In this document: in pieces, positions 12,506 to 25,079 of the stretch
How the letters are laid out: every line of letters starts with the position of its first letter
How positions within the stretch are numbered: the first letter of the stretch is position 1
Source of the DNA: Siphonodentalium dalli
Lineage: Eukaryota > Mollusca > Scaphopoda > Gadilida > Siphonodentaliidae
Reading direction: 5' to 3'
Assembly: GCA_032622095.1 (NCBI GenBank)
Contig: CP136061.1
Location: 202,050,244 to 202,114,243, forward strand
DNA: 64,000 nucleotides
Notes under the pieces: model-generated
The model's database searches: none
What the model was told of the DNA's origin: nothing
The model's input: the letters and a program-made list of their open reading frames with translations, nothing else
Made by a program: the position numbers and the translations under genes

Positions 12506-12734
12506 ATTTTGCAATTTTGATCATTCTGCTACATTTGATCATTTCGAAATGTACCCGACACTCGTTATGTGCGCCATCATAGATTACTGATGCTTCTATG
12601 CTTGTTCATCAAGTCCTCAGTGGTGTTCTCTAATCCCATATATACTGGTATGCAATGATACCTTGGATCATGATGGCGTTCCCTGCTCTCTACATTATAC
12701 GAGGATGGAGTACAGATGTGTGGCATGATCTAAT
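12072..12734 (+). repeat. 663-bp tandem duplication, copy 2
   Basis: Head-to-tail with copy 1. The near-perfect identity implies a recent event or an assembly artefact. Confidence 0.85.
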
Positions 12735-13351
12735 GAAACCTCATACCTCGCTATGATATCTGCAGCATATCATTTTTATATCTGGTTTGTGTATCACAGG
12801 GAGCAATTTACTTTCGATATCTGATTCGCAAATAATCTCACATTGACATGATTAGATAGCATTTTTATAACATCATACATGTATAAAAAATTCCTCGCTA
12901 TTACCGGTATCCACATTTCAGTGGCAAATCGCGATGCGATTCCAGTTAATTTGCTCTCTGGTGTATCATAAGCATTCTGATATGTTATGGCATACACAAT
13001 GGCTGCATGTGACATCAGTTCATAATGTGAACTGTCGCGAGAGCGGAGAAGATAACAAAGAGAATAGGATGCAGCAAAGTTATACTTGCTCGATTGTCTC
13101 GCTAGCATGAATTATATGGCACTACCTGGGATGTTTATTCCAAAAACAAGGGGGGGGGGGGGGGGGGGGTGCGGTACACATTTGAGCAATGTCGTAATCT
13201 GAATTGGGAGCTCTTTCACGTAACATAATCATATCTGATTCATGACTAAATCACATTTACATGAATCCTGTTTCGGAAGAGTACATTCCCATCGAATTTG
13301 GATATTAATTAACTTTATTGCTCGTGCCTCCTCCTGGGCTTGCATTCTAAT

Positions 13352-13447
13352 CCATATAGTTCAGTTGAGGGCTTCTCCTTGGCGGAAAAATATAATATTT
13401 ATAAATAATATTACTTTTTCCTTAAGGGAAGCCCGAAACTGAACTAT
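13352..13447 (+). repeat. Internal complementary region of DIRS-like element 1
   Basis: First half (to about 13385) is the complement of the left tip. The second half, from AAAATATAATATTTAT to CCCGAAACTGAACTA, is the complement of the right tip at 13658-13714. It is bridged by a run of five A. Confidence 0.8.
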
Positions 13448-13511
13448 CATAGATCCCTCCCATGGTGGTGCCATTCCCAACCCCGCGACTCGCAAATCTC
13501 ATGATTAAGTC

Positions 13512-13714
13512 GGAAATAAAAAACTGACTAGACAATAGATAGAATGCGGGTGTATTCATGCGAGACTAATCTGGACACGGATGTGAGTAGGGTCGGCACA
13601 GCAATAAAATTTTAACCCTCCTGATTGACACAAGGCCGGAGACGTAATCCATATAGTTCAGTTTCGGGCTTCCCTTAAGGAAAAAGTAATATTATTTATA
13701 AATATTATATTTTT
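13512..13714 (+). repeat. Right inverted terminal repeat of DIRS-like element 1
   Basis: Complement of 7925-8082 over 13512-13663, followed by a private tip starting TTTCGGGCTTCCCTTAAGG and ending in the T run at 13710-13714. Confidence 0.75.
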
Positions 13715-14564
13715 GGACCAACCAAAAATGTCAATGATGACTATAAATGTTTTTTATATTATTTATTTCAATGTTTTTTTTCTGAAATTGCCAGATAGAT
13801 ATGTCAGTATATTTTTCAGGATAGGAGCCCATTGAACAACATTTCAGGGCGGCTTTCTTCATTAGTAATGATAATATTTCCTGATTACAAAACAAATTTG
13901 CCAGTGATTGCTGACACCACAAATTAGCATGTAGTCTTATATGTCATAAAAATAATAACTGTATAAACTTATATCATTCTAATAACGTCTCATATCGTCA
14001 CCTGGTAGATTTTACCGATATGTCTTTTATTATTAATTACTATTATTATATATTAAAATAGGTTGATGTTTTGATAACTTTCACTCATATGCTCATTTGA
14101 AACAATGTGAAGTATAATGTATAGCATAGTATACATTTTCATAGCAAGTACCTCGATCATGTGGTCGTTACGTTACGTCTGTCAGTGTGATGGGTGTTTC
14201 CTTCTCTGTGGAAAAATGGAAGGACCGTTGGGCCGAAACAACGAAGTGCCAAAAATCAAGGTGCCGAAACATCCTGCTTCCATATATGAGGTTCATTTAC
14301 ATATTTAATGGTTTATATTCCCATGAATTATTTGTTAACCTGTACTTGTTGACTTTTGACACTTATTAAATTGTGATAGTAAATATTTGTGTACTTTTTG
14401 GCTCACCGGAGACAAAGTCTCCAGTGGAGCTTTAGCCATCGCTCCTCATCCGTCCATCTGTCAACAATCTGTTCAAATGGGGTCACCAGGTCAAATAGGT
14501 GTGGAGCCAAGGACATAACTCTTTCCCTCCTTAATAATTCATAAATGACTTCTTCTCAACACCT

Positions 14565-14779
14565 ACAGTAATGTTCTAATTAATTGACTCCTTAACCGCA
14601 GCAGAATTATGGGTAGCTTTTCAGGATTTAGTCGGAAATATGGCTTGATGCAATTCATCAGAAAGCTCTCCCCGAGAGCTTTCCGATGAATGGCAACAAG
14701 CCATATTTTCAACTAAATCCTGAAAAGTTACCCATAATTCTGCTGTGGTTAAGGAGTTGATTAATTAGAGCATTACTGT
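14565..14779. mobile_element. MITE family A, full palindrome
   Basis: TA-flanked, tips ACAGTAATGTTC and GAGCATTACTGT, with a few arm mismatches (TTGATGCAATTC in the left arm). Confidence 0.8.
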
Positions 14780-14936
14780 ATTTAGCTTATATTTGGTATG
14801 GAGCGTGTCCTTGTGTGACTGGGATTCAAATGGGGTCACCATGTCAAATAGTAGAACGAGGGACATAACTATTTCCCTCCTTAGTACATTTTAAAACATC
14901 TCCTCAAGAGCTGCATGCAAGACCAAATGGAGTCAT

Positions 14937-15140
14937 ACAGTAATTTCTCAATTAATCGACCTCTTAACCAAAGCAGAATTATGGGTAACTTTTCAGGATT
15001 TAGTCGGAAATATGGCTTGTTGCCATTCATCGGAAAGCTCTTTCCGATGAATGGCAACAAGCCATATTTCCGACTAAATCCTGAAAAGTTACCCATAATT
15101 CTGCTTTGGTTAAGAGGTCGATTAATTAGAGCATTACTGT
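14937..15140. mobile_element. MITE family A, near-perfect palindrome
   Basis: Arms meet at GGAAAGCTCTTTCC. The left tip is the variant ACAGTAATTTCTC. Confidence 0.8.
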
Positions 15141-15550
15141 ATTTGGTGGGGATAGTCCCTAGATGATTTATATTCAGATTTGCTCAAATGGGGTCACCAG
15201 GTCAAATAGTGGGAGAACCAGGGACATAACACTTTTCCCTCTAAAGATTTCATTAAAACTTCTCTTTCACAGAAAATATTTAAGATCTTTTCTTGACTAT
15301 TAGAAACTTGCATGTTACATATAAGCTTTAACACATTTTGTGGAACAGGTATCCCATTGCTACTGTTCACTTGCATGGCTCAACTTTGTTGCGATTGATC
15401 ATCAGAGGTCAAGAACCTATAATATTCAAAAAAGAGAATGGCAGGTCATATATGGACAGAACTATGAGACATGAACATTTACCCCCCCCCCCCCCCCCCA
15501 ATAAAGAATTAGTTTAAAACTCCTCTGTAACAGAAACTATTTAGCTGTTC

Positions 15551-15646
15551 CGATGAATGCCAACAAGCCATATTTCCGACTAAATCCTGAAAAGTTACCA
15601 ATAATTCTGCTGTGGTTAAGGAGTCGATTACTTAGAGCATTACTGT
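15551..15646. mobile_element. MITE family A, right arm only
   Basis: From CGATGAATGCCAACAAGCC to GAGCATTACTGT. The left arm is absent. Confidence 0.7.
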
Positions 15647-17258
15647 AGTTAATGATGCAAATATTCAAGAAGCTCCTTACTATTGCCCAATGAGGGGGTC
15701 AAGCAACCCTGTTATGAAACACATCTTTTATATTCCCAATGCAACTCTTGGTATTTTAATATTCTTGGAAAATTTATATCCCGCATTGATAAAAATAAGA
15801 ATGCCACTTTCCCCATATGATATGGATGGTAATTATAAATAATTCATCTGATCTTATCTGACGCAGTTTGATTAACACAACTGGGGGAAAATGTTGTATG
15901 GTCATTGTAATAATTTAAATTTAAATCTGTGATGAATTCCCAGCAGTCTAGTTTGTTAACTATTCTTTATCTTTATAGGGGAGATGGAATATTTAACCAT
16001 ATACTATATTATATAGATTTGTTTAAATCATGGTTGGCCTGTCAAAAGGCACAGATTTAACACTTTTGCTTCCAATGAGTTGGCTTCAACTCCTGAATAT
16101 ATCCTCTGAAATCAATAAAACATTGGATCTCATAGTAAAAGGTTCTTAGATGATGTGAATAGGGGCCGAGCTGTGAGATTTAACACTACTCCCACCCACC
16201 CCAAACACTTTTAACCCCATCTTAAGACATTATTTGAACTTTTGAATTCAAGTTGGTAACTGATATACAGAAACCTGTGATCAGTTATACATGTAGCAGG
16301 TGTTACAATATTACATGTATATTTTATTTTGGCTGTTAGCTCTTTTCGTCTATGATGATGGGGTGTATATCTATTACGTGGAAAAGTTATCAATGGGCCC
16401 TTGCTGATAATCCTTCCCTAACTTATGATGGTAATGAATTCATTTAAATTCCTAAAATATACCTTTTAAAATTACTAGATCAATGGATCTTAGATTGGGG
16501 TTTACGTTGGTTCAAATAGGCGCAGCAATAGGAAATTTATACTATTTATGCTGTTGAATTCAAATTTGGTACTGGTAAGTAAGTTTTTGTTTTAGTACTT
16601 GTATATAGTTTTTGGTTTTTAGCGAAATGGTTAGGTTTTGATGATCTTATTTACATATAGAGTGTTAATCCCTGGAAAGATTTCTAAGATAAGTGCAGAA
16701 CCCAGGGGAGGGTGCAGTGCATGGGGGGTGTATTTCACACCAAAAAAGGTTGGAATTGTTCTCATAATTTGATTTTCCAACCAGTATTCAGTGGAATATA
16801 TATATATTTGTTTTTTACCAACAGCTGCATATTTTCCTGCTCTTGTTTAAACTGCTTGAAAATAATGGCCATATTTGGAAAATTTCTTATCTATATGGGG
16901 TATGTCTGGTTAGGGGAGTAGGGCAGGGTATAGTTTGATCAATGGAGACTCTCTAGCTCTGTCCCCGTTTAGAACCACTTGTTTTAAGTGATTTTGACAA
17001 TTAATGACTTGTGGTCTTCAGAGTCTTTACAGTCAGATGAGCATCTCAAGAGTCATTGACTGTCTTGTTCTTATCTCACCTTATCTTGAACATCAGGCCA
17101 GTTGTACTTATCCATGCCTTGACCCAAAGACGTTGGTTGTACCTGAGTGAAATGATGTACTGGTATATATTTTGCTGTCAGTCAGGTTATCTAGAAATAC
17201 TTTACATTGAAGATTGTTGAGATATGTAGCCCCAGAGGTTACACAGCTCTGAGTTCAG
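15647..17258. other. Gene-free stretch, nothing recognised
   Basis: Stop-rich in all frames. No recognisable repeat family, no splice-bounded conserved exon found. A C run lies just before it at about 15481-15499. Confidence 0.45.
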
Positions 17259-17692
17259 TGTGTCTGTCATTTTCAGAATGAGGTCCCCAGAGGGTGAATT
17301 TAGTGACGCTATCCAGCATAGCAGGCTAGCATCACCAAATTCACCCTCTGGTGACCTCATTCTGCATGGCCTCATCTGCTATGTGTGACATAGACTCAGA
17401 TTGAAGTTCCCAAATGGTGAATATTGTGATGTACACCCATTGGGAATCTCGATTATGCAATATGTCGTCTGCCAATTTGGGGATATAGAGAAACTAAACT
17501 AAAAAAGAAATAAAATCTATATGTGAAGAAGTTTAGAAATTTTATAATAAAGAAACTTTTCAGAGATGAGGCCTGAGCAGAATGAGGTCCCCAGACGGTG
17601 AGTTTGGTGATGCTAGCCTGCTATGCGGGATAGGGTCACTAAAGGAACCATCTAGGGACCTCATTCTGCAAATGACAGACACGCTATAATCT
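17259..17692. mobile_element. MITE family B, complete
   Basis: Ends GTGTCTGTCATTTTCAGAAT and its complement ATGACAGACAC. Each end is itself a hairpin on GAGGTCCCCAGAGGGTGAAT. The core has CCAATTTGGGGATATAGAGA. Confidence 0.7.
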
Positions 17693-18204
17693 GGCTTAGA
17701 GGTTACACAGGCAGTTTCTTAGAATGGAATGGGTGGAACTTGTGGCTCAGTCAATAACTTTCATATCATAGTGAGCCGTTTTGCAATGGTCCTGATGGGA
17801 GCAGATTTGTTTTTTTATCAGTCACTAATTATCATACATTGATGTTTACTACATGTAGTGTTGTGATTTCAAAGTGAGACTAACTATCTTTAAAGATTCT
17901 AAACCCCAACCAACGATATTAATAGTGGATATTTGGTGCCCGGAGAATAGTTTGAGAGTTAAAACTCATGAAGCCCTAGGTTAGCCCCTGCCATCACTTT
18001 GTATATATTTTTTTAGTTTTGTGTACTAATTAACATTTTGCAGAGTAGTGATGGGCAGTATTGCCATTTTAAAAACAATTTATTTTTTAAATATAACACT
18101 GATATACTGTTTATTCCTACCGTCTCTAATATCATGTATGAAAGTGCCAATGACTGTTTTGTATACATTGCTACCTAATGGTTATATTCCGATGTGATAA
18201 TTTC

Positions 18205-18716
18205 CACTGTCGGATACCCGTTTAGGTTCGGACATTCCAAGATGGCGGCGCCCACTTAAGCAGATAAAGGGTAAGTGTATATATTGTCTCCAAGCGGCAA
18301 TCAACGACATATTTCGGTGATACACCTTGAAACAGTTATGTAGGGATTTGTATGCCCAACACATACGTAACACGCCTTTCGCATGGCAGACATGTGAATT
18401 GTTATATTTGGCGTGTCAAGTCGTCATAATTTTTAGAAATTTTATCGAGGCGGCGAAATGTTCGCTTTTTCGTATTTTTCTGGCCTTGGGCTCATGCATC
18501 CGCAAATTTATGTATTGTTGTGGGTAGATTAGGTCACCACACATCTTCGGAATGCAAAACCGGCGATATTTTTATTGTCTAACTCCGAAAAACGACCTTT
18601 GAAAATTTCAAAATGTTCAGGTTCGGATTCGCAACATTCGCGATGATTTTGTTCAGGTTCAGACACAATTTTCGTTCAGGTTCGGACAAATTTGGTTCAG
18701 GTTCGGACGCATCAAA
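18205..18716 (+). repeat. Left arm of foldback element
   Basis: Includes CATTCCAAGATGGCGGCGCC and, at its inner end, the array of TTCAGGTTCGGACA units. Confidence 0.8.
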
Positions 18717-20721
18717 AACTTCGCATAAAAATGACACGCCGAGGTACAGTCGCGTTCTTATTGCGTTTTTGTGCATTTGGTTATCTTCCATTCGTAAAAT
18801 AAACGATAAATGGGGAACACGAGGCATGGTTTTAGCCCACTGAATAATTGGGCGTATTTTCTTATTTTATGCGTGTGAGATTTATGCGATCACGTGATTC
18901 TCCTCCACATCCACATACGATGCCACAAAGGTCGCCGCACGTAGATGAGCAGATACCTGTCCATAATATAAGTTACACGGCTTTTTGAGGGGGATACTGT
19001 GTGGTATGCCCCGGTAGAGGCTCGTATCCCCCGAGGCGATCCCCCCTCAACAAGCCGGGTAATGATGTATTTACCCCCAGTCTCTATTAACAATATATAA
19101 TATATAATTCCCAGACATAAAGCGCAGAAACGAGCCACGAACAGTGACTCTATTTTGCTAGACTGCTTATAAGATGAATGTGATTATGTAGCTGTTCCCA
19201 CAATTTGCCATAAATACTTGCTGATAGATAGACAATATATACCATGTTTTGTATCAATAATTGGATGATATATTTGGGTATTCACACGAAACATATTCTT
19301 TTCAATATAAGCCTTATGTGTTTTGCCTCATTTCTAAATGTTGAATCCGGTTACAAGTTAACCATTTGTCACACGACTATTATGCAGGACTATTAATTAG
19401 AGCCCGAACATGTTGCGTTCTATTCAGCACTATGCGAACATAGAGAATATTATGGTTTGCCGAATAATACCTGCAATATGCGAATCTTCACGAGCGGCGA
19501 TATTTCAGGAATATATTATTCGAGAAACCATATGTGTTCTCTTTATGTTATGCTTATGGTAAGCAATTCTGCAAAACTACAAGTATTTGTTTATCGAAAC
19601 AAGAATTTAGACGCCGAAGTGGCGAAACTTATGCAAACAATATCAGCTCTTCCGTTGGCAAATTAAGCATCTCTAAATGTTGGTTGAAATTTTCCTTCAT
19701 GCGCTTAAGAGAATAGTGCCTACCCAATGGTTAAATATTACACACAGAAACCCAATTAACAAATAACTGAATACGTAATAAAACGGGATCATTTGTTTTT
19801 CTTTAGAACTTATCGCAGTAATAAACTATTTTCAGTCTTCCGCGGAATTTCGCGTAGTTCCATTGATAATACAAGCGTCAATAATTGTGTACCTTTTTTA
19901 AACAGAAGTATCTACAGTGAGATAACGTTTGAAAAGTATTATCCATGCCAAGGTCCTGACGAAAGAGAGCGCATCGTATGTCATTTAAAATTACAGCTAT
20001 TTCATAGGGAAACATATGAAAAACAACGCTTGTCCCCACAACCGGTTGTAACTAACAATCTGATTGACAACAACGTCACGTTTAAATCATGCACCATGCC
20101 CCCGTAACTCTTGACAGTGGGCGTATAAAAGCACGTGAAACATCGTGGTTATGAATTACCCTTGAACTAGCAGTTTCACCGATCTTGACATTGTTCTAGC
20201 GCACTGAGGTTAATTGACATCACCTAAAACAGGATCGATAGGTCTGCTACTGAATTATTCTTATTGCTGCTGATTGGTGTGAATTTATCTGATAACCTAT
20301 AAAAAGCACACCACATGGTAGCTATTGATGTGGGACAAAATCGTTAGCTCCGCCAACATCGTGGGATACTAGGAGATTTAATACCCGGATGTGTCTTTTT
20401 GAAACCCCTTGGCTCCGCCTCGGGGTTCAAAATCGAGAACCAGGTATTAAATATCCATGTATCCCCGATATTTCAGAAGATAAGTAATAATACCACTGTT
20501 GCTCATATGTAAAATGTAATAATTCCCACTAGCTGGTTTATAGTAGACATTGCTCGAGAATATTCAACTGTGGCTTTTATCCCATTAATTCGGAAAATTT
20601 ACCACCTATATTTGGAAATTTCAGCTGTCATATTTAGATATAACAAATTAACAATGCATGTTCGTTAATAACACGCACAATAAGATCGCGACTGCACCTC
20701 GGCATGTCATTTATAGGTAAG

Positions 20722-21257
20722 GTTTTGATGCGTCCGAACCTGAACTAAAATTGTCCGAACCTGAACCAAATTTGTCCGAACCTGAACGAAAATTGTATCT
20801 GAACCTGAACAAAATCATCACGAATGTTGCGAATCCGAACCTGAACATTTTGAAATTTTCAAAGGTCGTTTTTTCGGAGTTAGACAATAAAAATATCGCC
20901 GGTTTTGCATTCCGAAGATGTGTGGTGACCTAATCTACCCACAACAATACATAAATTTGCGGATGCATGAGCCCAGGGCCAGAAAAATACGAAAAAGCGA
21001 ACATTTCGCCGCCTCGATAAAATTTCTAAAAATTATGACGACTTGATACGCCAAATACAACAATTCACATGCCTGTCATGCGAAAGGCGTGTTACGTATG
21101 TGTTGGGCATACAAATTCCTACATAACTGTTTCAAGGTGTATCACCAAAAGATGTCGTTGATTGCTGCTTGGAGACAATATATACACTTACCGTTTATCT
21201 GCTTAAGTGGGCGCCGCCATCTTGGAATGTCCGAACCTAAACGGGTATCCGACAGTG
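20722..21257 (-). repeat. Right arm of foldback element
   Basis: Inverted copy of the left arm with scattered substitutions and one additional short tandem unit. Confidence 0.8.
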
Positions 21258-23429
21258 ATCTCAGTCTCTTGCTTTAGTTAATGGAGAATATCAACAGCCA
21301 TCACTGGAAACTTCACAGTAAATTGTATACAATACAAAAAAGGAACATGCTTAACATTGATAAACCCTGCTTTGAGTACTAAATCTACGGTATACTGTAT
21401 ATATTGTCCCACAGTTCCAAAGAGTCTAATGTGACAAATTTGGAAATTTCACAGTAAATTGTATATAATACGAAAAGAAATCTAAACTACTGTGCAGTGA
21501 CCGAATTCTGGCTAGATTTCAAGAGACCCATTTCGATATACATGTATCATGTGGCTACATTAAGCATAAAATGTTGACTAACAGATGATTGTTTCAGACG
21601 CCAATTCCCACAAACAGGCATTGACAATATCCATAAGGAGTGCCCATAGGCCTCAATGAGCAATACCTGATTATTTTCACATTCGCAGAGCATGTGGTCA
21701 AGATCAGAACTCGACTCTGAAGGCTCATTACATAATAGCGCATTAATTTAGGTTCTGTGGGGACTGTTGAATTGGGCTGGGGTGATTCATTCTGGACTGT
21801 CTCCAAGAGCGAACTGTTTTATGACCCATAACTTTTACAGTTACAGCCCTTATTGATTCATTTTTAGCTCAACTTTATAAAGTAAATTTGAGCTATTGTC
21901 ATGGGTTGGCGTCTGTCATCCATCTGTCAACAATTTCCTTCGGCGCGCCTCCCTCATCCGATCTTCACCAAACTTCATATGTAGCTTCAGAGTGACCAAT
22001 GGATGGGAGCTATCAAATTTTTCTGAATTTCGATGAAAAACATGGCCGCCTGCAGCTATCTTAGATTTTAAATTTGAATCCACCGGCACACCCTACAGCC
22101 CGTATTAATTTTGCAGGCACGATTGTGATCACCTGTAGATGAGTGATATCAAATTGGAATTTTTTTTATGAAAACATTGCCGCGGCAGCCATCTTGGAAT
22201 TTACTCTTTGCATGACTAAATCCTTTGGCGCACCCTACAGACCACATCCCTCATCTGATCATCACCAAACTTCATATGGATCTTCAGGGTGACCTCTAGT
22301 TTACTTTCCGTCTTTATCATTCTATTCATTCCTCAGCAAATAACTAACTCCTCCCAAGTTGAGCTACAGTGTCATTGACATTTTATTAATTTTTTTTTAT
22401 CGCGATGATGCAATAATCTAGCAAAGGCAGTTCGTTGGGGAATATTTGCTCTATCAGACTTTCACATCAGTGTTGTGAATGATAGCCAGTGTTTTGAGTA
22501 GCTACCTCAACTTGACCCCTGCATCTCTGATGCACATTCTTGTTTCAATATTGACTATATTCAACATATAGAGGATCAACAGCGAGTCCCCAGTTTATAT
22601 CAAAATTTACAAAACGAGTCCAGTATATTAGGTCTGGCCGAGCCTGTGGACAAGTTTTGTAAATTCCGCTATAAACTGGGGACGAGTTGTAGTTTCTATT
22701 TATTACATGATCCAAAACCTTGACAAAACATACATAAATCAACAAATGGGACGAGAAACTAACATCGGCTTCTATAAGGCATGTGATGACGTTTCACATA
22801 ACTATGCGTGTTTGTCCGCGTAAAGAAATAGTCCCAGATAAATAAAGACTATTTGGCGTATTTAAAGGCGTATATTTAATGACATAACTTTTCAAACTCT
22901 TCATTCATTATAGCTTGTTGGAAAAATATTGGAAGCCATAGTATTTTGAGACATAGCGTACGGAATGTAAACAGACGACAAACCGGAAATCAAAGGTCAC
23001 CTGGCACTATTTCCTGTTATTAAACGAACATTTAATATCAGAATTGATAGAATGGGTTTATTGAATGGAATAAAGGTGGGATCATGTAATAAATTGAAAT
23101 ACTGCCCAGCACTATTGAAGAGGATCTCTCATCTTCGACATGAATTTAATACAAGAATCTTGTGCAGGAGCCAACGTACATATCCCCAGTAGGTCATATG
23201 ACACGGCCGCTATCCGACAAAATATTATGAATAAAGATTTAATATGTTTAACAATGGAATTTTAAATACATATAACAATGATTATTTTACAGCGTTGAGT
23301 AGTACGATGATGATTTACAGTTTTGCTTCTTGATATCTCATCCGTTCCTTAAAACAAATTCAATTTATACAGCAATATTGTTTATCATTTGGAATAGATA
23401 TGTTGTCACAAGACAAGCATTTCAATTCA
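21258..23429. other. Gene-free stretch with degenerate repeats
   Basis: Around 21940-22300 the phrase TCACCAAACTTCATATG recurs twice with AGGGTGACC-like text, a degenerate tandem repeat. At 22576-22686 a short inverted repeat pairs GTCCCCAGTTTATA with TATAAACTGGGGAC. No gene recognised. Confidence 0.45.
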
Positions 23430-23686
23430 CTCATTCTTTACTAAATACTCATTGATTAGTAGTTACCTTTGGACATTTTCAGATAATAAGTTCAACAAAT
23501 GTTTGTTTAACTTATTATCTGAACATTTCCCTCCAAAGTATAAGAATCCTTCTGCACTTGTATTATCAAAAATGTCTGTTGTCGGCTCATATTTTGTGAA
23601 CATATCCCTCCAAATCAAGAATAGACCATTCCAATGTCTATTTTCATATTTGGTGGGGAAAACCCATTTAGTCTAGAAAGGGTTAA
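23430..23686. mobile_element. MITE family E
   Basis: TTTACTAAATACTCATTGAT start, central palindrome TTCAGATAATAAGTTCAACA with its complement, end TCTAGAAAGGGTTAA. Confidence 0.6.
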
Positions 23687-23934
23687 AACTGTATCCAGGG
23701 CTCCCAACTATTTCTGAATCTATTTATATCTATTTATAATGTTCACCAATTCACAAATTTATGTCAATAAAGATTAACTTGTTGGGATATGACAGGTTTA
23801 GCTTTATCATAGAATATAGAACATATCAGCTGCTACAGAAAGCTCTTCATTATGACACAATGCACCCGTGTGAATGGTTCAACACAGATTCTGTCATCGC
23901 AATGGACCCATAGCGCAGGCTTCTGAACGGAACT

Positions 23935-24376
23935 TAAAAGTACTCAATCCAATTCGATGGTCCCCATGTTATCAGATTACAACAAAAACAACATTTTTTG
24001 TTTGAAATGCCACTTCAGTTATCAGAATCGACTAATTGCCCCAAAATAATGCTAACCAGTCAACTATAGTATAAATTTGCCCAAAACCTGTTATTTATCA
24101 ACATTTTGTTCAATGAAATTTGGCCGGTTTGTCAAATATTTAACACCCAAATCCACTTGATTTAGTGTTATCTAACTTCATCCGCAATTTGGTCCGAGAC
24201 TGTCGACTCTTTGCCAGGTGCCAGGCTGCCAAAAAGGACCAGTGGTGAAAAAAATCAATTTCAAAAATCGATATCTGAGTTTTGATGGATGGGTTCCTTG
24301 ACTCTAATCAAATATTTTTTACCCCCGATGCCAAAGAAATTGTAATTTGGGAGCATTAATTCGGATTATGCATCTT
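23935..24376. repeat. Dispersed repeat family D
   Basis: Same orientation as the copy at 4061, with many point differences and small indels; again ends TTCGGATTATGCATCTTT. Confidence 0.6.
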
Positions 24377-24596
24377 TGACCATTCCATGACTGGAGCTTC
24401 CTGAAATTTTGTGAAAACCCTGTGCCATTGCATTCTCTTATATATGTGAGTTTCCCATAGGGAGCCTCACATATATTAGAGAATACATTTGGCCTTACAA
24501 TATTTACCTTTTACCTTGTAAGCCAGTGCATTCTCTTATATATGGGAATGCACTGGCACAGGATCTTGATTGCTGCTCCCATAATGAAAGTGTTAA
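24377..24596. mobile_element. MITE family C, left TTAA lost
   Basis: CATTCCATGACTGGAGCTTC to ATGAAAGTGTTAA with palindromes on CTCTTATATATG. It lies downstream of the stop of the large minus-strand gene. Confidence 0.55.
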
Positions 24597-24835
24597 AAGT
24601 TTTTGTGAGATCCCTTCCTTCAATCGATCGTAGATTTTGAGTATCTCAGTCATAATAGCCAATCAATGTTCACAATGTATTCATTTAAACAACCTTACGA
24701 GAATATGAATATTTATCAAAACAATTAACAGGCAATGATCCTATAGTAAGAACTCATAATACACATGCTCGTGCAAGTCTATCCAATGAGCTTTCTGCCA
24801 ATCATAGTCATAGAAAGTTTATCCAAATGATCATG

Positions 24836-25079
24836 CTATTCATAGAAATAGCGAGTTTCTGGCTGGTACGGAGTGTATCCATCCTGTTTGTATGGAATGA
24901 AGGCATCCGGTGGAGTAGCGTGTCCATTGAGGCTCCCATATGGGGCCTGTTTATATTGGTTCCAGTCTATTGCCTCTGGGTTTTCCTGGCTTCCTGTCAT
25001 TTCATCGTCATATTCATCATAAGGGTGTGTTCTCTGACTTTCTCGAAATTCTGGTTTTAAAGGTTGTGGACTTGAACGC
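24836..25079 (-). CDS. Terminal exon: Tyr-rich cytoplasmic tail and stop
   Basis: Acceptor ttttcag precedes 244 nt: one base completing the Arg codon split by the last intron, 80 residues and TAG at 24836-24838. The tail starts RSSPQPLKPEF and ends RYFYE. It has nine tyrosines, including HPYDEYDDE, YGSL (a YxxL/YxxPhi-type motif) and DGYTPYQPE, and several prolines. This suggests endocytic sorting or tyrosine-phosphorylation docking, which is inference. No standard polyadenylation hexamer was found close downstream. Confidence 0.86.

Larger units (their letters stand above)
7913..13714 (+). mobile_element. DIRS-like element 1, about 5.8 kb, non-coding
   Basis: The two ends form an inverted repeat: 7913-8082 matches the reverse complement of 13512-13663 and beyond. 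Their outermost tips differ. Near the right end, 13352-13447 equals the reverse complement of the right tip joined to the left tip. That internal complementary region is the hallmark of DIRS-type tyrosine-recombinase retrotransposons and gives a plus orientation. Both tips meet the flank in a run of T, with no target duplication evident. No reverse transcriptase, RNase H or recombinase frame survives, so the copy is non-autonomous or decayed. The flanks (around 7840 and 14260) share TTTCGGCACC inverted, so it may have landed in an older element. Confidence 0.75.
14396..15300. repeat. Degenerate tandem repeats interrupted by two MITEs
   Basis: The phrase AAATGGGGTCACCAGGTCAA followed by AGGGACATAACT recurs near 14476, 14827 and 15186. 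The start (GGCTCACCGGAGACAAAG) is a hairpin-like repeat end of a type common in mollusc genomes. Family A MITEs occupy 14565-14779 and 14937-15140. Confidence 0.55.
18205..21257. mobile_element. Foldback element with arms of about 0.5 kb
   Basis: 18205-18716 is the inverted complement of 20722-21257. The outer end is CACTGTCGGATACCCGTTT. The right arm has one extra copy of a roughly 21-bp unit containing TTCAGGTTCGGAC. The interior (18717-20721) has no recognised protein; the longest frame there is about 104 codons and resembles nothing I know. No convincing target duplication was found. Confidence 0.75.

Noticed and set aside
11254-12582. Several overlapping open frames of 80-118 codons on both strands
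   Set aside because: They repeat one another with the tandem unit and the 663-bp duplication, occur on both strands, and have no recognisable domain.
21594-21806. Minus-strand frame with a Cys/His pattern like the zinc knuckle after LINE reverse transcriptases
   Set aside because: The pattern is short and no reverse-transcriptase sequence sits beside it in a consistent frame; too weak to call.
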